From: Saccoglossus kowalevskii
Lineage: Eukaryota > Hemichordata > Enteropneusta > Harrimaniidae
DNA length: 40,698 bases
Assembly (NCBI RefSeq): GCF_000003605.2
Contig: NW_003153249.1
Span: forward strand, 255,917 to 296,614
Direction of reading: 5' to 3'
The notes beneath the pieces are model-generated. The model was not told the origin of the DNA. It did not search any database and saw only the letters and a program-made list of their open reading frames with translations. Made by a program: the position numbers and the translations under genes. Below, in pieces: positions 1 to 35,474 of the stretch (its first letter is position 1; each line of letters starts with the position of its first letter).

Positions 1-23697
<23,697 letters not shown>

Positions 23698-26112
23698 AGT
23701 GACCTGAGTGTACCAGTTCTGACAGCTTCAGAATAAGAATATATTTCCACTTATGAATGATGTGTATCAACTAAAAAACCAACCAGCCATTCAAACAGCA
23801 AATATTGTTCTGGATAAAACAAAGAAATTTTAGTTTAGATACATTTAATCTAATTGATTATACTCAATGAAAAGACATTAGAAATAGGCTTTAGTGCCTC
23901 AAATATAAACTGAATTCCTTAAGGTATAGATGCAGGTTCGTGGGCAATTGGGAGTGAAATTTTTTTTTTACTTTTTATTATCCAAACAGTCTTGGCTATA
24001 AGACAGTAACAGTCTCATACTAAATTTGATATTTGAAAGAGTGACAATTGTACAAACCTATTTGTCTATCATGTTTGTACTGTCGACATAACATTTAGGC
24101 ATTTCCTTCATCTTTATAAATACTTAAAAATTCACAATTCAAACTGGAACAATTAGCTGTTTGGATTCAACTTCCATTGAAAATCAAAAATATTTATAAA
24201 GATGAAGGAAATTCTTTTGTTGTACTGAGAGTACATGTACCATAAAAGCATGTGAGCATGCAGTCGAGTATGCTTGTATACTTTATGGTGAACACCCAGA
24301 ATAGACATTACCTACAAATTAACATGTAAAACACTTGCATCACAAAACACAAATGTCATATTACAATAAATAGCAAACTGATTGATCAACTTATTTGGAT
24401 TTTCAACCCTTAATCAGTTTATATTATAATGATATTGATGCGATTGTTATATTTTGGAACTAGCCCTGAGTACAGTCCTTCCGCTGGTCATTCGCCCCAC
24501 AGTCCGGGCGGACACCAAGGCGGAATATTTGTCATAAATAGTAGACAAATTACGTTCTATTTTCTATTATCTAAAACAGTTCTAGTTTTAATCAGTGCCC
24601 GGTTCTCACGTATTCAACCCATCCCATCCCATCCCACCCACCGACATCAACTTGAAGAAGCGCAGATCGACGAGACCGGAAGCTCAGCATTTGGAAGCCG
24701 TTTAAAAGACTGCCAACAACTGAAACAAAAGCCAAGCGCAACTTACTCGCTTGCCGTGTTTCCCTGGACGGGTCGCAGGCCAAAAGGTTAGTTTGACGAG
24801 TGAAGCCAACTCAAATACTAGCATGGAGGACATCACAGTGATGGCGATGTGATCATGCAGTACTTTGCAAACTGACATCGTCTAGACGAGTCTACTGTTT
24901 ATGAGATTGTGAGTATGACTGCGACCCAGTCTCTGTCACGCTATCGAATACCGGGTAATCGAACTTACCGATAACAAACGATCGCTGTCGAAAATCGTAG
25001 CCGTCTACGCCCAGCTGCAACTTGCATTGACGATGTAAACTTTACCTACGAAAGCGACAGGGTAACTTCCAATATGGCAGTACCTGACTGCAAACCTAAA
25101 CACCCACAATTCCCTGTAAAATGTAATATCATTTTAGAGTACATTTATTCAATTTTATTGGTATATGTGTTTTGATTCAATCTGAAAAACTATTATTTTG
25201 AAATATATGGATACTTTTTTGTTTTAATATTGAGCATTTAGTAGCGACTTATTTCCGTGTTTCAAGGGAATGAAGAATTCTCAAGGTCGAGGGTAACTTC
25301 CGGTAGGTCATAGGTCACCTGGTCATGTGAGAGGAGGCCAAACAAGGAACAGGAGGAATCGGGAGTTTAAGTTATTATTGATTTCACAGTGAATTTGGGT
25401 TCTACAAACAATTGTAGTTACCATGGATTTTATACAAATGACGAATTACATTACAGTGTGACGTAGATACAGTTTTCGTCACTAATGCGTAGTCTGAGTG
25501 AATAAGAAGACCGAAGACTGACCAATACAATAGTTGGTTTTATCACAGTCCCTGGACTGTTGTTTTAATATGCTACATTGAGTTTTCTTTTTCCAGCACC
25601 AGGTCGGTTTTATAGTCCTGTATTTCCTAATCTATATCTCATGCTCATTTTCAATTAGTATTTCACCGTTAATTAAGTGTTTGTCGCTTATAATTAGTAA
25701 ATTAATTAATAATTTGAGTAATAGATAATCTCCTGTTTGTTTTGTTTGATGTTATGAAAACTAAAAATACAGTTCATACCGGATGATAATGATTAAAAGC
25801 ACTGAATTATGTTAGTAATATCACTTTTATAACATTATTAGTTAGGTTCAGTTTTTAGATATTTAAATTTATCTGAAACCTAGACTTTATAGTAGAAAAT
25901 TGAAATCCTGCTAATGTAGAAGATATACCTCTAAGCTACAGTTTGTTTTTCAATTTTACAATGAAAGGTTGAAGCCTTTCTCCAGTTTTCAAATAGTTCA
26001 GTCCTTATAAGTTTTTTCTGATATTCTATTGTCTCAGGTTATAAATGTTACATTTGCACATTTAGTTAATATAAAATCCATCTTTTCTAGGATTTTTTTT
26101 TTATTTTTCGCC
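23698..26112. promoter_or_regulatory. Head-to-head DPP8/9-BLOC1S6 intergenic region, probable bidirectional promoter
   Basis: The start codons are 2.4 kb apart and divergent. About 24460-25080 is locally richer in G+C and CpG than its surroundings. ETS-type motifs occur at about 24676 (ACCGGAAG) and 25297 (CTTCCGG). Candidate minus-strand donors for a DPP8/9 5' UTR exon lie at about 24746 (AGCGA/GTAAGT) and 24980 (TATCG/GTAAGT). A 3' splice site candidate (ttttctag, about 26090) lies before the BLOC1S6 ATG. The first exons themselves cannot be fixed without RNA. Confidence 0.5.
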
Positions 26113-26308
26113 ATGGCAACAGCTGAACCAGAAGTGATCCAGAAAAATAGTGATCTCTCATCTTCAGTTGTCAATGATACAACACCAAAGGAGGAAACAG
26201 TTGCAGCAAAGGAGCTGAATAGCCAGGAATCTGTTCAAAGTGAACTTCCTGAAGCTTCCATAGAAATTGGAAATGATGCTGTGGCTACAATAACATTACA
26301 AGAATTAG
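26113..26308 (+). CDS. BLOC1S6: BLOC1S6 coding exon 1
   Basis: Begins MATAEPEVIQ at 26113 and ends after QEL with phase 1 before gtgggt. An upstream in-frame stretch exists but has no ATG, so 26113 is the natural start. N-terminal tails of this protein are poorly conserved, so the call rests on splicing to exon 2. Confidence 0.85.
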
Positions 26309-28555
26309 GTGGGTGATAGACATAGTTATAAATCTGATTCCTGATTCTAGTCTATATTAAACTGAATACTGCCCCATATTCCTGTGCGTATACCATTTTT
26401 CAGGCACCAGTCAACTTCCTCAAATTGTCATAATTTGTATGTGTATTGTTGACATTTGTGTTGAAGCTCATATTTGCTCTGAAGCGCATCTCTAATTGGA
26501 ATCCCATATAAACCCAAATTGCGTTTGTTGTAAACTTAATCTTTAAAATATTACATATTTTGTCCATAGAAGCGCTTATGTCATTTACGTAAGCACATGC
26601 ACTACTAATAGAGCAAATACTGTATTTTCAAAAATTATTATTTGCATAAATAATAGAGCAAATTCGTTATTTTCAAAAATTAGTATTTGCATGATATACA
26701 CTGCCTGTAGGTATAGACATCAAACTTGACTGTCACCTTTATCTACGCATTGTGTTATCAATACAGTACATTACAGTACCTGGTATTTCATTATATAACA
26801 CTTGTTTTGCTCACCCATGATTTTGTTTCCTTTGCAGAAAATACAATACAATTCAACCCACAAGCCAAAGATAAACTAACTCAAGGAGTTGTGCAAGCAT
26901 TTTTGCCACAAATGCAAAGTACAAGACAGCTTCTCAGTGAACTTACGTAAGTTGTAAAGTATACCTCAGCAGGATTATAGCCTGAAAATTGAAAGTGCCT
27001 GTCTAAAAACTTCATCAAAATGAAAAAATAGCAGTTGTTAGTCTGTATCCATAGACTTATAGTCTATTTTTTGTTGATTATTGATGGTTATTTTGTAATT
27101 TACATGTAATTTTCAATTAATAATGACAGGTTTGTAAAGATTTAACTTGTCAAATGAAATTTTCTACCAGTCTAAAATGTGGGGTGAGGCAGGTATTAAG
27201 GTTGACAGATGACTGACTAAAAGCCTGCACCGCTGTGCTATGACTGTGTTTATACACCAGTACAGAGTAGTCATAAAATAGTGATAATCTTTGCTAACAA
27301 AAATTAATTAAATAGTTACAGTAACATTGTCCATCACAGTGAGATGTTTGAGGTAAACAACTATCATAGTATTGTGAATGTTATTTTATGTTTCCACAGA
27401 AGAAATCAAGGAACATTGTTAGAGACATTACAACAAGAGAATGCTAAATTTAATGAATGTGACTCAATGAAAGAGTTAGTAGACTTGGTGAGTAATCCAC
27501 TCCCTCAATATGCAAATGAGTTAGTAGACTTGGTGAGTAATCCACTCCATCAATATGGAAATGAGTTAATACACTTGGTGAGTAATCCACTCCATCAATG
27601 TGCAAATGAGTTAATACACTTGGTGAGTAATCCACTCCCTCAATATGCAAATGAGTTAATACACTTGGTGAGTAATCCACTCCATCAATATGCAAATGAG
27701 TTAGTACACTTGGTGAGTAATCCACTCCCTCAATATGCAAATGAGTTAGTAGACTTGGTGAGTAATCCACTCCATCAATATCATTATGCAAATGAGTTAG
27801 TAGAATCGGTGAGTAATTCACTCTCTCAATATGCAAATGAGTTAGTAGACTTGGTGAGTAATCCACTCCATCAATATGCAAATGAGTTAGTACACTTGGT
27901 GAGTAATCCACTCTCTCAATATGCAAATGAGTTAGACTTGGTGAGTAATCCACTCCATCAATATGCAAATGAGTTAGTAGACTTGGTGAGTAATCCACTC
28001 TCTCAATATGCAAATGAGTTAGACTTGGTGAGTAATCCACTCCATCAATATGCAAATGAGTACATTTGTGTTATTCTATTAAAATTACATCTCACAATAA
28101 ATATTTATTTATAGTTTGCAGCAGCAAAGAGGTATCATCTAAAGTTAGTAGCTGTAAAAAAAGAAATGGTTAATTTACATGAAAAATCTACAAAATTACG
28201 GGTGAGTAAATTCTCATTGGTCAGTTTTCAGTTGTTTGATTGCACTTTATTTTTACATGACAAATATTGTCTTTCAGTTGTGTGATTGGTCAGAATGTAT
28301 CACATGACAAATATTGTCTTTCTGTGTGTGATTGGTCAGAAAGTTTTTTACAGCACTATTTTGACAACATGAATTGTGATAGTTTAACATTTTCAATATT
28401 CGTCATGTTTTTTTCAGAGAAGAGCTTTGAAGTTGCAGAATGAAAAGATGAAAGAGAATTTAAAAAAAGAACAACAGAAAGAACGAGAATTAGAACATGA
28501 ACGGCAGCTTACAGCCAGACCTGCAAAAGAACTACGAGAGAAAAAATCAGAGTAA
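26113..28555 (+). CDS. BLOC1S6: BLOC1S6 (pallidin), BLOC-1 subunit 6, complete gene span
   Basis: Pallidin is a small coiled-coil subunit of BLOC-1, which sorts cargo from endosomes to lysosome-related organelles and binds syntaxin-13-type SNAREs. Five coding exons (196, 109, 88, 87 and 135 nt plus stop; phases 1, 2, 0, 0) join into 205 residues; human is 172. The start has a strong context (cgccATGGC). Residues 1-65 are an acidic, Ser/Glu-rich tail without a human match. The core follows: DKLTQGVVQAFLPQMQSTRQ, LLETLQQENAKFNECDSM, FAAAKRYHLKLVAVKKEMVN, LHEKSTKLRRRALKLQ and the near C-terminal signature RQLTARPAK, each aligning with human (e.g. LHEKTSKLKKRALKLQ and KQLTARPAKRM). The C-terminus runs about eight residues further. 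The intron after exon 3 carries an array of 13 possible splice donors, described separately, so longer isoforms are possible. Confidence 0.95.
26309..26837 (+). other. BLOC1S6 intron 1
   Basis: 529 bp. At about 26593-26695 it carries the CACATGCACTA...AATAGAGCAAATA repeat and a 45-bp direct duplication (26606 and 26651, both starting TAATAGAGCAAAT). Confidence 0.75.
26838..26946 (+). CDS. BLOC1S6: BLOC1S6 coding exon 2
   Basis: Acceptor tcctttgcag, 109 nt, phase 1 to 2, donor gtaagt. It encodes FNPQAKDKLTQGVVQAFLPQ and MQSTRQLLSEL, corresponding to human AVEQLAEGLLSHYLPDLQRSKQALQEL. Confidence 0.93.
26947..27399 (+). other. BLOC1S6 intron 2
   Basis: 453 bp; nothing recognised beyond splice signals. 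Confidence 0.8.
27400..27487 (+). CDS. BLOC1S6: BLOC1S6 coding exon 3 (first of 13 possible 3' boundaries)
   Basis: Acceptor tgtttccacag, 88 nt to the first donor, phase 2 to 0. It encodes RNQGTLLETLQQENAKFNEC, then DSMKELVDL. Ending at 27487 gives an uninterrupted match across the junction (DSMKELVDL/FAAAKRYH against human HSMLDINALFAEAKHYH), so the first donor is taken as the conserved one. Twelve further in-frame donors follow up to 28027. Confidence 0.9.
27473..28060 (+). repeat. Tandem array of 13 exon/intron-boundary copies (13 in-frame 5' splice sites)
   Basis: The unit is the last 15 nt of exon 3 (GAGTTAGTAGACTTG) plus the first 30 nt of intron 3 (gtgagtaatccactccctca and ten more). 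GTGAGT donors follow bases 27487, 27532, 27577, 27622, 27667, 27712, 27757, 27808, 27853, 27898, 27940, 27985 and 28027. The spacing is 45 except one 51 and two 42, always a multiple of three. The exon side is TTG in all but copy 8 (TCG). Units alternate mainly between P/S and H types (VSNPLPQYAN or VSNPLSQYAN against VSNPLHQYAN), a 90-bp higher-order pattern. Both strands stay open, which follows from the unit length. Confidence 0.97.
28115..28201 (+). CDS. BLOC1S6: BLOC1S6 coding exon 4
   Basis: Acceptor atttatag, 87 nt, phase 0 to 0, donor gtgagt. It encodes FAAAKRYHLKLVAVKKEMVN, then LHEKSTKLR, the most conserved coiled-coil part of pallidin. Confidence 0.95.
28418..28555 (+). CDS. BLOC1S6: BLOC1S6 coding exon 5 with stop
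   Basis: Acceptor tttttttcag, 45 codons plus TAA. It encodes RRALKLQNEKMKENLKKEQQ, then KERELEHERQLTARPAKEL and a basic tail. The stop is 35 bases before an assembly gap. Confidence 0.95.
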   Translation, partial: RRALKLQNEKMKENLKKEQQKERELEHERQLTARPAKELREKKSE

Positions 28556-28590
28556 CAGTAGTCTCCACATATTATGACATGTGTTGATGT

Positions 28591-28845
28591 NNNNNNNNNN
28601 NNNNNNNNNNNNNNNNNNNNNNNNNNNNNNNNNNNNNNNNNNNNNNNNNNNNNNNNNNNNNNNNNNNNNNNNNNNNNNNNNNNNNNNNNNNNNNNNNNNN
28701 NNNNNNNNNNNNNNNNNNNNNNNNNNNNNNNNNNNNNNNNNNNNNNNNNNNNNNNNNNNNNNNNNNNNNNNNNNNNNNNNNNNNNNNNNNNNNNNNNNNN
28801 NNNNNNNNNNNNNNNNNNNNNNNNNNNNNNNNNNNNNNNNNNNNN
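28591..28845. other. Assembly gap (255 N)
   Basis: Run of N just after the BLOC1S6 stop; part of the 3' UTR may be missing. Confidence 0.98.
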
Positions 28846-31800
28846 TTCCAGTATACTTATTACTTATTAATGGAGTGGATAGAAAACAGATTGCGGGAAT
28901 GCAATGACATGTTTCCATTTTGATTTAGTTTGTTGTATTTTTACTTCAGGTTATCTAATCAGTTCAAATTTTATTTCATTTGAACTGGTTTTATATGCAT
29001 AAGTGACTGAATAATTCACCAAGCATTATAAATGATACCTGTACCTTACCGGTAATTCAAAATTTGAACATGACAGAACGATTTAAGTCTTGCAGGTGAT
29101 ATGTTACATGTTTAGAATATACAAGTTTTAAGTTACTTTTCAAAATTAATTGGTAATTGTGCAAAAATATCATTCAAATCTCAATTATCTCAACACTTGG
29201 CTGATCATAATTTGAATAATTGATCACTTAGTTATGTAAGCTTCAATTAATAATGGGACTATGGATTGTACGGTATTTAGGTTAATCAAATATTTGGATT
29301 GATATTCATTAAACTGAAATGTAATATTAAAAACAGTTATTGGCTTTGTTAGTAGTGCTTACATAATTTGATGGTCAAAATAAGTAATATTTTTATGATT
29401 ATATACTGATTCATTTTGGGTTGTATTATGTGCTTCTATTATAGATGCACTTTTAATAAAATAATTATGGTATGTAACTATGGTATGTAAACTAGCAAAA
29501 AAAACTATTGTTTTTTGTAATATGCATTGTTAAATCTTGGAATATGCAAAATTAAATTTTGCATTTATCTCTTCAATAACAGTCCAAACAATTACAAATA
29601 CAAACTTGAAATAAATTCAGCACTAACTTTTTCCATTATATTGAATATAGTTATGTACATTTTGTACAAATGTTTAATTGAAAGAAACTTTTTTTACATT
29701 ATTTCAAGAGGTATTTAAGGTTATTGGCAACCATTCAACATATTAAATGAAAGCAGAAAAGTTATCAGATTTTGTTCAATTAGGCACACCTTTTGGAGTA
29801 TGGAATATTTTGGAAAAATCTGTCAGCAAAAATGGGTCTATTTGGAATACCAGTCTTATAACTACATAAAAACGAAATTCTGAGATATGACGAAACATTT
29901 GTACCATAGAAACCAATGGTAAATGGCCCCCAAAAATCCTTGAGTATTTGAAAAATTTTCTGTGTGAAAAGTATTTTTTATCTGAATTTTGTGAACAACT
30001 TCATGGAGGTAGGCGCACTGGATAAATAAATTATCGATAAAATACAAATAAAGTCATGAAATACTCAATGCCGAAAATTCACCTTTTATTCTTTTATATT
30101 TCAAACAACATAGAGATTTTTTTAAACAAGAGAACAGGGGCGCAGTGCTCCACACCCTGGTAGGGAAAACCCATTCTTCCCCACTTGGTGGCGCCGCTGA
30201 ATTGCAGTGCTCCCTCTTGCACTTTTTTTTCTAGAATAATCCCTGAACATAGATACTGTGTTGTTGTTGATATGGGTGTACATATCAATTTTCCATCGAG
30301 CAATAAAACTGGAAATTTTTAAGGATTTAATATTAGCATTTTTTAACCAAACATATCCACTAAATTTGGAAAATTGAAGTTATTATCACAAAATAAACAA
30401 ATCTGATACACCCAAAGTACCTACATATAAAATATTCAAGCAATCAGGCTGTCTCCAATAAAAGAACAAAAATTGCATTTTTTACAAAAAAAAGAATTGT
30501 TTGAGTCTGAAATGTCATGAATAATGTTTACAGTTTGTATTTTTACACTGGTTTCTGTGGTAAAATTTCTTCTTCTTAACTCAACATGTTGAAACATTTA
30601 ATTTAATGAGTTTCCAGAGTGATAATATTTTCCAATTATATACAATTGGAAGTTGTCTCCCATAATGCATTGCATATAATTATGTCCTTAATAATCATGC
30701 CTGCATAATGTGTTAGTGAAAACCACCAAGGTTTGTCATTGAAATTACTCTGGTATAGCACAACTGATTAACTATTTTGTTTCAAAATATTGTCAAGTAA
30801 TGGCAAACTTTGTCTGCAGTACCGACATATTTCACACAGAAATACGGTAAATATACATGTATACAGATTGTAGAAAAGATCTGCTTGTATACAACAATAT
30901 TTTAAAACATTGTATGTAATCAGTTGTTAGCTTACAACAAAGTAATCTCATTGACAAATCCTGGTGGTTTTCACTGTGCAGACCTCAGGTGAAATGTGCA
31001 TTGTGCTAATATGTTATAATCTTCCACAACAGAATTTAAATGTCTTCCAGTAAAGCTGAGACTCTAAGCAATATAAAGTAAAAAATCAAAGAAACTATTC
31101 TACAAATGAAATAACATAATCACGCTTTCTAAATTGAAATATGAATAGTATACTTTGATTGGCAAACATCTTTGTCATTATAATGATGTGACATCAGAAA
31201 CCAATAACAATGCAGCAATGAAATGCAAAGAGTCTTTGATCTCGCTAGCAGGTCAATATCATCTCACCCAGACCTTGTTTATACAAACTAATGAGACAAA
31301 CTGGTATTCTTAGAGAATAATTGTTTGTCTGTCTGTCTGAACAAGTGTTGTTATCCAAGTAAAATAATGAACACAATTACAGAAGGATTTACAAATATCC
31401 AATACTAATAATAACAAATACAAAAATTACCATAATATTAAAATTAACCGACTGAATCCCTCAGAAACAAGGTCAAATGTTTGTTTTATAATGTTCAATT
31501 CCACCTGGTCCAATAGTTTTCGAGATATTGAAGTTTAATATCAATTAAGTATGCAAATGTGGTAGTAACTGAGACTGGCACTACATATATTTATACGACA
31601 TTGAAACAATCACGTAATCTGATGGTTAAAGCTCCATGGAGGATCAACATTGCCATTAAACTCATTATCGGATAATAGATTATCTTACTAGTAAACTGAA
31701 AATTGATGGCACACTCTAATTGTGTATGTATATTAGATCTAATATAGAAACTATAAGTTATATTATCGGATGTTACTGGTTTTACCAGTAGTCTAATAAA

Positions 31801-31936
31801 TCTTATGGACTCTGACAGACACCTTTATAAGAATTATTGTCAAGTCGTTTATGGTAGTTATTATCCGTTAATATCCAATACCAATTAATATAAATCTAAT
31901 GTTTTTTTGTTAGATCTATTAAACTGCCATTGTTTA

Positions 31937-32363
31937 GGCCAGACTTTTATTATTCCTTGTTTCACGAACCCGCCAAATGAACAGGAGCCGAAAATGAAAT
32001 AAAAATAAAATTTTATTTCAGCGTAATTTCTCGCGCCCGCCGACTTGTAAGCGCAAAAAATTGCTAAAAAAATATTATTTTTATCTTCATTTTTTTAACG
32101 CCCGCTGCATACCAAATCCAAGTTGCATTTTTGTGGGAGTATCATGATCAAAGTACCGAAGTCTGGCACAGATGAGAAACAAGGTTATACATGGAATAAA
32201 ATGTTATTTCATTTCTTCTCTCAGATCAATGATCTCACTTACAATTCTTTGAGAATCACACAAATCTAGCGGGAAAAAAAGAATTAATTTTATTTTTTTT
32301 CCCGCTCCCTCAAAAAAATTGCCTTATAAAACTAAAAAAACAAGGAATAAAAAAAGTCTGGCC
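31937..32363. mobile_element. Harbinger-like MITE, 427 bp
   Basis: The ends GGCCAGACTTTTATTATTCC (31937) and GGAATAAAAAAAGTCTGGCC (to 32363) are inverted repeats of about 26 bp with one or two mismatches. They are flanked by a TTA on each side (31934-31936 and 32364-32366). A 3-bp TTA duplication with GGCC-type ends is typical of PIF/Harbinger. The interior is non-coding, with inverted GCGGG/CCCGC patches. Confidence 0.8.
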
Positions 32364-35302
32364 TTATTTGGAAAATGGCTCTAATAATACCCTCTAACTG
32401 ATGTAAAAAAAAATATCTGCCCTGGGCGACTTGAAAATATCACAAAAATCACAAAATTCTCTATTAGATCTAAAAAGAACGAATTAGCGACGAATTGATT
32501 AACTAGTAGTAGATATATATTTGACGAGTTCATTAGGCTGGATTATCCATATAATATTATCCGATAACGGTAAAACGTACATATTCGCGACGTGACTTTT
32601 TCTCAGGCTCACTTAGAACTTCAATAATATATATTCAATAACACACAGAACGATATTGAGCCAGTAAATGTGAGTTCTGTTTGTTCTGGTGAATATGCTC
32701 AAAGCTAAAATTGATCTGCAATCTTTGAACCGAATTTCCCTTTAAAAGATTTTTTTTTAAATGCAGCGGGAGACAATACGCAAAAATGATTCAATCAAAC
32801 GACCTATTTAAACTGTTTCGATGGCTTATTTGCGTATATATATTGCAACATGTTTGGATATCAGATGCAATCAAAATATGCTTTAATGATAATTTGTCGT
32901 TTTCATTTACTGTGTTTTCTGTTTACTGTGCATGCAGTTATAATAAGTCAGCAAGTTTGTGCTACAATGGTATAGGGTGGTTAGGGTAAATTTAAAAAAA
33001 AATGTAGATCTGAATCTATAATGTATTAAATGATAACGTATATGTATTGCGGTACTCCCATGGTGCATCACACTTATGTTGATAACACTTGGTAATCATA
33101 ATACACATACAATGTAGAAAATTAAAACTCTCTGTGTATTAAAACTAACAACAACTTCAGTATACACTGATTATAGAAATCGTAAGTATAGCCGAACCTC
33201 ACGTGGCTTAGTGTAGTCGATTGCCAGCTCAGCATGTTGGATGCGTTACGCCCTCTATTGGTAAATGTTCTTTTTACTTGTCCAGCCTTTCATCGTACTC
33301 CTGGAATTCCGTCCAATTCAGCGACAATGCAAAATAGGTCATACAGGGTAAACGAACGAATTGTCAAGTATGTTTATGCATCAAATTTAAAGACATTTTT
33401 TTCTGTTTATTGCATGAGAAAAAAACAAACAATCATTTTTTCTGTATTTGCATTAATGTTTTGAAATGAAGAAAATGTACTGGTCTCTACGTCCGTTGTG
33501 TTGGAAACAAGACTCAATCTAAGAAATGAAAACTGTGATAACAAAACTGTTAACAATAATATACATAATCGATTGGAACTAACACTGAATATTCGATATT
33601 CAACAATGTATTGTGTTTGAAATATCATTTTCAACATAACGTTGATTCGCGTTATTTGTAAGCCGCTTTCCTTCATTTGTATGTCACTATGGTACATGTA
33701 AAAGAGAATTATTTCTGCACAGCCAGAATCAATATGAGAGAGTACACATGTGAGACGTCGAAACAAAACAAATACGCTATGATTCACGTCAGTTAGGGTA
33801 TGGAATTAACCGACATATACGAGAACATGACTAAAATATGAATAAATGCTAAGTTCGACATGAAGATTATAATATTCAATAACTATGATGATTGACTTGT
33901 ATTTTATAACTATCGTTATTTGACCAGTTTTATTTTGTCTGCTGTACACTTTGTATCTTCGTTTACCTGGCAAGTTGGTTCGGGCATTTGCTCACTTCAT
34001 GAAATTGTCACGGTGGTCGCATGTATACGTTGATACTCAGACAACTAATACAACAGACTGGCAACGCCCATTGTTTAAGGTGTTAATCAGCTTAGTTGTA
34101 TATGCTACGTGTGCCACGCTCAGTGGTATTGACGTAGACACCGTCGAAGTTTACCGAACACAGGATATTCTGCACACTTCGCGGCGCTTCTTCGGAAATT
34201 ACGTATTTCTTCGTAAAACGAATCTAGACATTTTCAAAACAACGGGAGATGCGTTCTGAACATTTTGACCTTTGCAGCTGTGTAAGAATTTTATGAATCG
34301 ACCAACATTTAGGCGAGTTACAAGTAACTGAATGTCTTAATATATACCTAATTAGTTCTCTGAGGTTGATTCCCATGATTAAACATGTGATTCGTGATGC
34401 ATGACAGTTTGTTGTAACATGAGTTTTCACTTACTGGTACGTATTAATGCTTCAATGCGCATGCGTGTTTGCGAAGGTTATTATTGTATACACTTTGTAT
34501 AGAAAACGCATTGAACGCGGCGCGTCGCAACGACCACCGACCTTTCAACATAATTACTCTTCAATAATGGATTGCTTAAAAAATAACAATATTAAAGTTA
34601 GGAATTTGTTTACTGCGTGTGATCAAAGACACTAGAAAAAGTCTTTGGTGTGATCTACATTCCCAGTACCGTATGCATAATTTCTTGATTTTTTGTATTT
34701 GTACTTTTTAAACATTGCAAAACTGACAATTTTTTTTTATTGAAATTTCAAAGATACAAAACAACTGATTGGCAATTTATGCTGTATTATTATATACACG
34801 TTGTATTACGAAATAAAAAAAACAAAAAAAAAACATTGCAACACGACTAGTGTGGTTTGGATAAGTTTTGCTTTGAACAAATCAAATGACACTTATCAAA
34901 ATAAACTATTCGTTGTAAGTTTATCGGTTTGTAAACATACATTGTGAAAATAATCAACATGCTAAGCCAATCACAAATCGCCAAGTTGGCATCGTCTGCA
35001 AATCTTGAGTTTGTAAATTCATTTCTCCAACGTCATATTACCACATACCCTATTTAGTCAAATTACCCAGCATTCCTATTAGTCGATTCTAGCGATTTCG
35101 AACGATATTTTGTGACATTTATTTGGGAAAACATATTCCGACCAGTTTCAGGTAACTTTGCAGATCATTGGAAATATTTGACTCTGTTAGTACCGGTTTC
35201 AGACAAGTTATCGTTTGTTTTAATATCGAGTGTACCAAAGGGCGGAGCTCTCCTCAACACATCTGGGAACGAAGTCATTTAACTCCTGTGCGAGAATCGA
35301 AT

Positions 35303-35474
35303 ATGGCGTCGCCGGTGTGTAGTCGAATAGCAGTCATCGTATTATTTTTGGCCTTCATAGTTATCGACTCCGGAGCCGAGCTTCCCTTGAAGCGTTTTGA
35401 ATATAAGTTTAGTTTTAAGGGACCTCATATGGCACAGAAAGATGGTAGTGTGCCATTCTTTGAATTTGGCGGAA
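35303..35474 (+). CDS. LMAN1: LMAN1 coding exon 1
   Basis: 172 nt from ATG, phase 1 at donor gtgagt. An in-frame ATG at 35168 would add 45 residues ahead of the signal peptide. 35303 is preferred because it places the hydrophobic segment at the N-terminus. Confidence 0.9.

Larger units (their letters stand above)
28556..35302. other. BLOC1S6-LMAN1 intergenic region
   Basis: AT-rich. A possible BLOC1S6 polyadenylation signal AATAAA is at about 29455. A GC-richer patch at about 30130-30220 and the MITE at 31937-32363 stand out. Short open frames (for example 32786-32989, 33951-34259, 34447-34635 on the plus strand) have no recognisable domains or supported splice sites, and I do not call them genes. 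Confidence 0.7.

Noticed and set aside
24429-24791. 120-codon plus-strand frame in the intergenic region
   Set aside because: It lies in the CpG-richer promoter-like zone, overlaps candidate DPP8/9 5' UTR signals on the other strand, and resembles no family I know.
27450-28055. 201-codon minus-strand frame with HLHIDGVDYSPSLL repeats
   Set aside because: It is the antisense of the BLOC1S6 splice-donor array; openness follows from unit length.
27473-28060. CRISPR-like interpretation of the regularly spaced repeats
   Set aside because: Units are contiguous with no unique spacers, inside an animal intron, and derive from the exon boundary.
33951-34259. 102-codon plus-strand frame
   Set aside because: No recognisable domain, no clear splice partners, and an unremarkable length for the region; treated as chance.
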